A stretch of 64,000 nt of DNA from Oenanthe sinensis (taxonomy: Eukaryota > Streptophyta > Magnoliopsida > Apiales > Apiaceae), in NCBI GenBank assembly GCA_028671895.1, contig CM053804.1:1679001-1743000 (forward strand), read 5' to 3'. The position numbers and the translations under genes were made by a program. Below the pieces are notes generated by a model, which was not told the origin of the DNA, made no database searches, and saw only the letters and a list, made by a program, of their open reading frames with translations. Below, in pieces: positions 61,809 to 64,000 of this stretch. Position 1 is the first letter of the stretch. Every line of letters begins with the position of its first letter.

Positions 61809-62279
61809 ACTATTTCTAGTATCAAGTGCATTGGAGTACATGTTAATTCTATACTTTGGTAGTTTATTTCATCTTCGGCATATCTGTTAATATTGGCAGT
61901 TTATTTTGGTACGTACTTTTGGTAGCTTATTTTAGTAGTTAATTGTCTACCATGGTTGGTTGTTCAGGCGAATTGGTTGGTTGTTTAGGTAAATTGGATG
62001 TTTATGGTATTGGTTGTTTAGGTAAATTGGTTGGTTATTGGATATGTGACTTGGTCTTTTCATGGGATTGATATCTATGTACAAACAAGTTCTTGGCCTT
62101 TTGCTTTTATAAGTGTTGCATTATGAATATTTAGTATTGCAATATATTACAATACACTGTTGCCAATGTTAATATTGTTGTTGCAAGGATTTCAATTTAG
62201 TGTTGCATTTTACCAATTTAGTGTTGCTGAAGGCTTTCAATTTAGTGTTGCATTATATCATAAAAGTGTTGCATAAGAT

Positions 62280-62465
62280 CAGGCCCCACTACTGACGTGG
62301 CACTGAGGGCCCCACTATTGACGTGGCACTGGTGAGACCCACTGCTAACGTGGCAAAACGGGCCCCATTATTGACGTGGCATGTGGGCCCCACTGCTGAC
62401 GTGGCACTGTTGGGCCCCACTACTGACGTGGCATTGGTGGGCCCCACTACTGACCTGGCCCACAT
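62280..62465. repeat. GACGTGGCA / GGGCCCCAC array, right subterminal
   Basis: Five exact GACGTGGC sites and two variants (AACGTGGC, GACCTGGC) sit in 185 bp, each next to GGGCCCCAC-like sequence. They run in the same orientation on the plus strand as the left array, and GTGTTGCAT motifs lie on both sides. Confidence 0.75.
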
Positions 62466-62739
62466 TTGTTTCAGCTTCACATTTAAAGCAACACTAAATT
62501 TTGTTGCATTTATACCAAGGTGGTGTTGCATTATGACCAATATGCAATACTTTCAGCGGTGTTGCATTACACAACAAAAGCGTTGCATTAGAGGTCAAAG
62601 GCAATGGCCGTAGATGCAACACTCAAAAAGTGTTGCCTTTTTCGATTTCAGGCCTAAGGCAACACTATTTGGCACATAAGGCAACATCAGATAGCATTGC
62701 ATATGAGCACTTATGGCGTAATGTGTTGTCCTTGCTTCA

Positions 62740-64000
62740 AGGGTTGGTTTTTTCAGATAATCACCTTCATAACAGCTACTTGGGGTCCTCTCGTACGTAA
62801 GTATCTTGTGTTTAGGCCACTGACCACTTTCACCCACTTCATAGTCTCCTTCCACATAACTCTCTTCATCACAACCCCCACCGCACTCATCTACGACTAG
62901 GCATGCATGTCTTTTACAACTCTTTCCCTTAGTCCACTCCCCATTAGATCTTCATCACCCCTTCCCCTTTTAGTGCCCCTTACCTCATCATTTTTCTTAC
63001 CCTTCCCACTTCCCCCATCACTTCCCCTTTCCTCGGCATTTCCCCTACCTTTCTCACTTCCCCCTCCACTACCCTTTTCCTTAACATTGTCCTTACCCTT
63101 CCCACTCCTCTCTTTACTGTCCCAGCCATCCCACTAAACCCTCCAACCTGTAAACAATTAAAACACATATAGGCTCATGTCTCCTTCTATAGAAATATAA
63201 AGCTATACGACAAAAATAAAGAGAGAATCTATCAACTAAACTAAATATGCATGGCTTAAATATTTTACCACAAGTATTTTCCAACATCCAGCGAGTTTAT
63301 AAGAACATAGTAAGTCACGAGCCTATGTTCATCATCACTTAAAATTTTGTCTCTGTTCCGTAGACTGGGATATGCCGGATATGTGTAGACTTCTAACAAA
63401 TCGGGATCATTAAACTTTTAGGGTGCCTCATTTTGACGTAACTGATTATGCACTATTTTGACTTTGGAATCAAAATACAATGAGTAAAAGAGTACATATT
63501 CCTCCTCAATGTAGCATTCTATCATAGAACCCTCTATTCGAGCTTTGTTTTTAACTTTTAGTTTCAATAAATGCAAGTACCTTTCAACAAAATACATCCA
63601 TCGAAAATTAGACGTCCCACCCAGCCTACACTCAGTTGCCAAATGTAGTGGCAAATGCTCCATCGAATCAAAGAAACCTGGAATATAAACGGTTTCAAGC
63701 TTGGACATTATCTTTCTTATTTCTTTTATTTTTTTACAAATCAGTGTATTTCAGATTCGATGAGCATAAATCTTGAAAGAAGTTGCAGAACACAATAAGT
63801 ACATCAGCTACATGTTTCGGAAGTAGGTCACGGCACATAATAGGCAACAACTTTTGCATGAAAATGTGACAGTCATGAGATATCATCCCGTAAATAATAT
63901 ATTTCTCCCGATTCAGACACCTAGTTTGATTTGAGGCATATCCATCTGGAAGTTTCAGTGCGTCAATACACTTGAACATCTTGTGAATTTCTTCCCTTGA
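62740..64000 (-). pseudogene. CACTA TNP2-type transposase, C-terminal part, running off the right edge
   Basis: From the window edge the frame reads FKCIDALKLPDGYASNQTRC, HDCHIFMQKLLPIMCRDLLP, then after a frame change GFFDSMEHLPLHLATECRLG, FRWMYFVERYL and KNKARIEGSMIECYIEEEY. This is the DUF4218 region of plant CACTA transposases (SHDCH..M..LLP; MxHLxxHLxxE...G...RWMY..ER....K..V.NKAR.EGS). A TAA at 63418-63420 interrupts a reading that otherwise continues (DPDLLEVYTYPAYPSLRNRD) to about 63283, where a GT donor leads to a Lys-Gly-Glu-rich segment near 62930-63148. It is a different family from the copy at 39957. The N-terminus lies outside the window. Confidence 0.82.

Noticed and set aside
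62907..63137. A Pro/Leu/Ser-rich 76-aa frame on the plus strand
   Set aside because: The complementary strand gives a Lys-Gly-Glu-rich stretch downstream of a splice acceptor that fits the transposase gene better.

Overview
This is a nuclear window from a flowering plant, most likely a eudicot; I cannot name the species. The evidence is AT-rich DNA with GT-AG introns, a plant-only ATL-type RING-H2 gene, a plant chloroplast glutaredoxin (GRXS16-type) relic, site II and telo-box promoter motifs, and plant transposon lineages (Sirevirus-like Copia, CACTA/En-Spm, Mutator, L1-type LINEs). There are no bacterial-style operons, and I saw no tRNA, rRNA or CRISPR array.

Only two host genes look intact. 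One is an intronless 409-aa ATL RING-H2 ubiquitin ligase on the minus strand (18279-19508). The other is a 70-aa, four-exon gene on the plus strand (coding exons between 23841 and 27233), with a TATA box, two site II motifs and a telo-box just upstream. Its first coding intron, about 3 kb long, holds an antisense, frameshifted copy of a GRXS16-type glutaredoxin gene. That copy is itself split by a 455-bp insertion with a 7-bp target duplication.

The rest is layered mobile DNA. From 769 to 14567 lies a complete-looking minus-strand Copia element of the Sirevirus type: two 1,934-bp LTRs, primer-binding site, polypurine tract and a GTTAA target duplication. It sits inside an older LINE whose endonuclease reading continues on both sides. 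Its gag-pol is badly decayed although the LTRs differ at only about 15 positions, so it probably moved with borrowed enzymes. From 15.2 to 22.6 kb come LTR-like remains, the ATL gene and two small inverted-repeat elements.

From 27.2 to 34 kb there is a 684-bp-period tandem duplication abutting a likely solo LTR, then a CACTA-like element with internal repeats. From 34 to 49.5 kb two copies of a long repeat flank a decayed CACTA TNP2 transposase and carry TnpA-like exons in both orientations.

From 50.1 to 53.7 kb is a miniature LTR retrotransposon split by a 5'-truncated LINE. From 53.7 to 64 kb come CACTA ends, a multi-exon TE-associated minus-strand gene, a Mutator-like element with an 11-bp target duplication that carries a transposase fragment, a complete 4.5-kb CACTA element (58223-62723) with a nine-unit 174-bp tandem array and clustered GACGTGGC motifs, and a second CACTA transposase running off the right edge.

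All homology calls come from reading motifs by eye. No database search was run, and coordinates of repeat and element edges not supported by target duplications are approximate.
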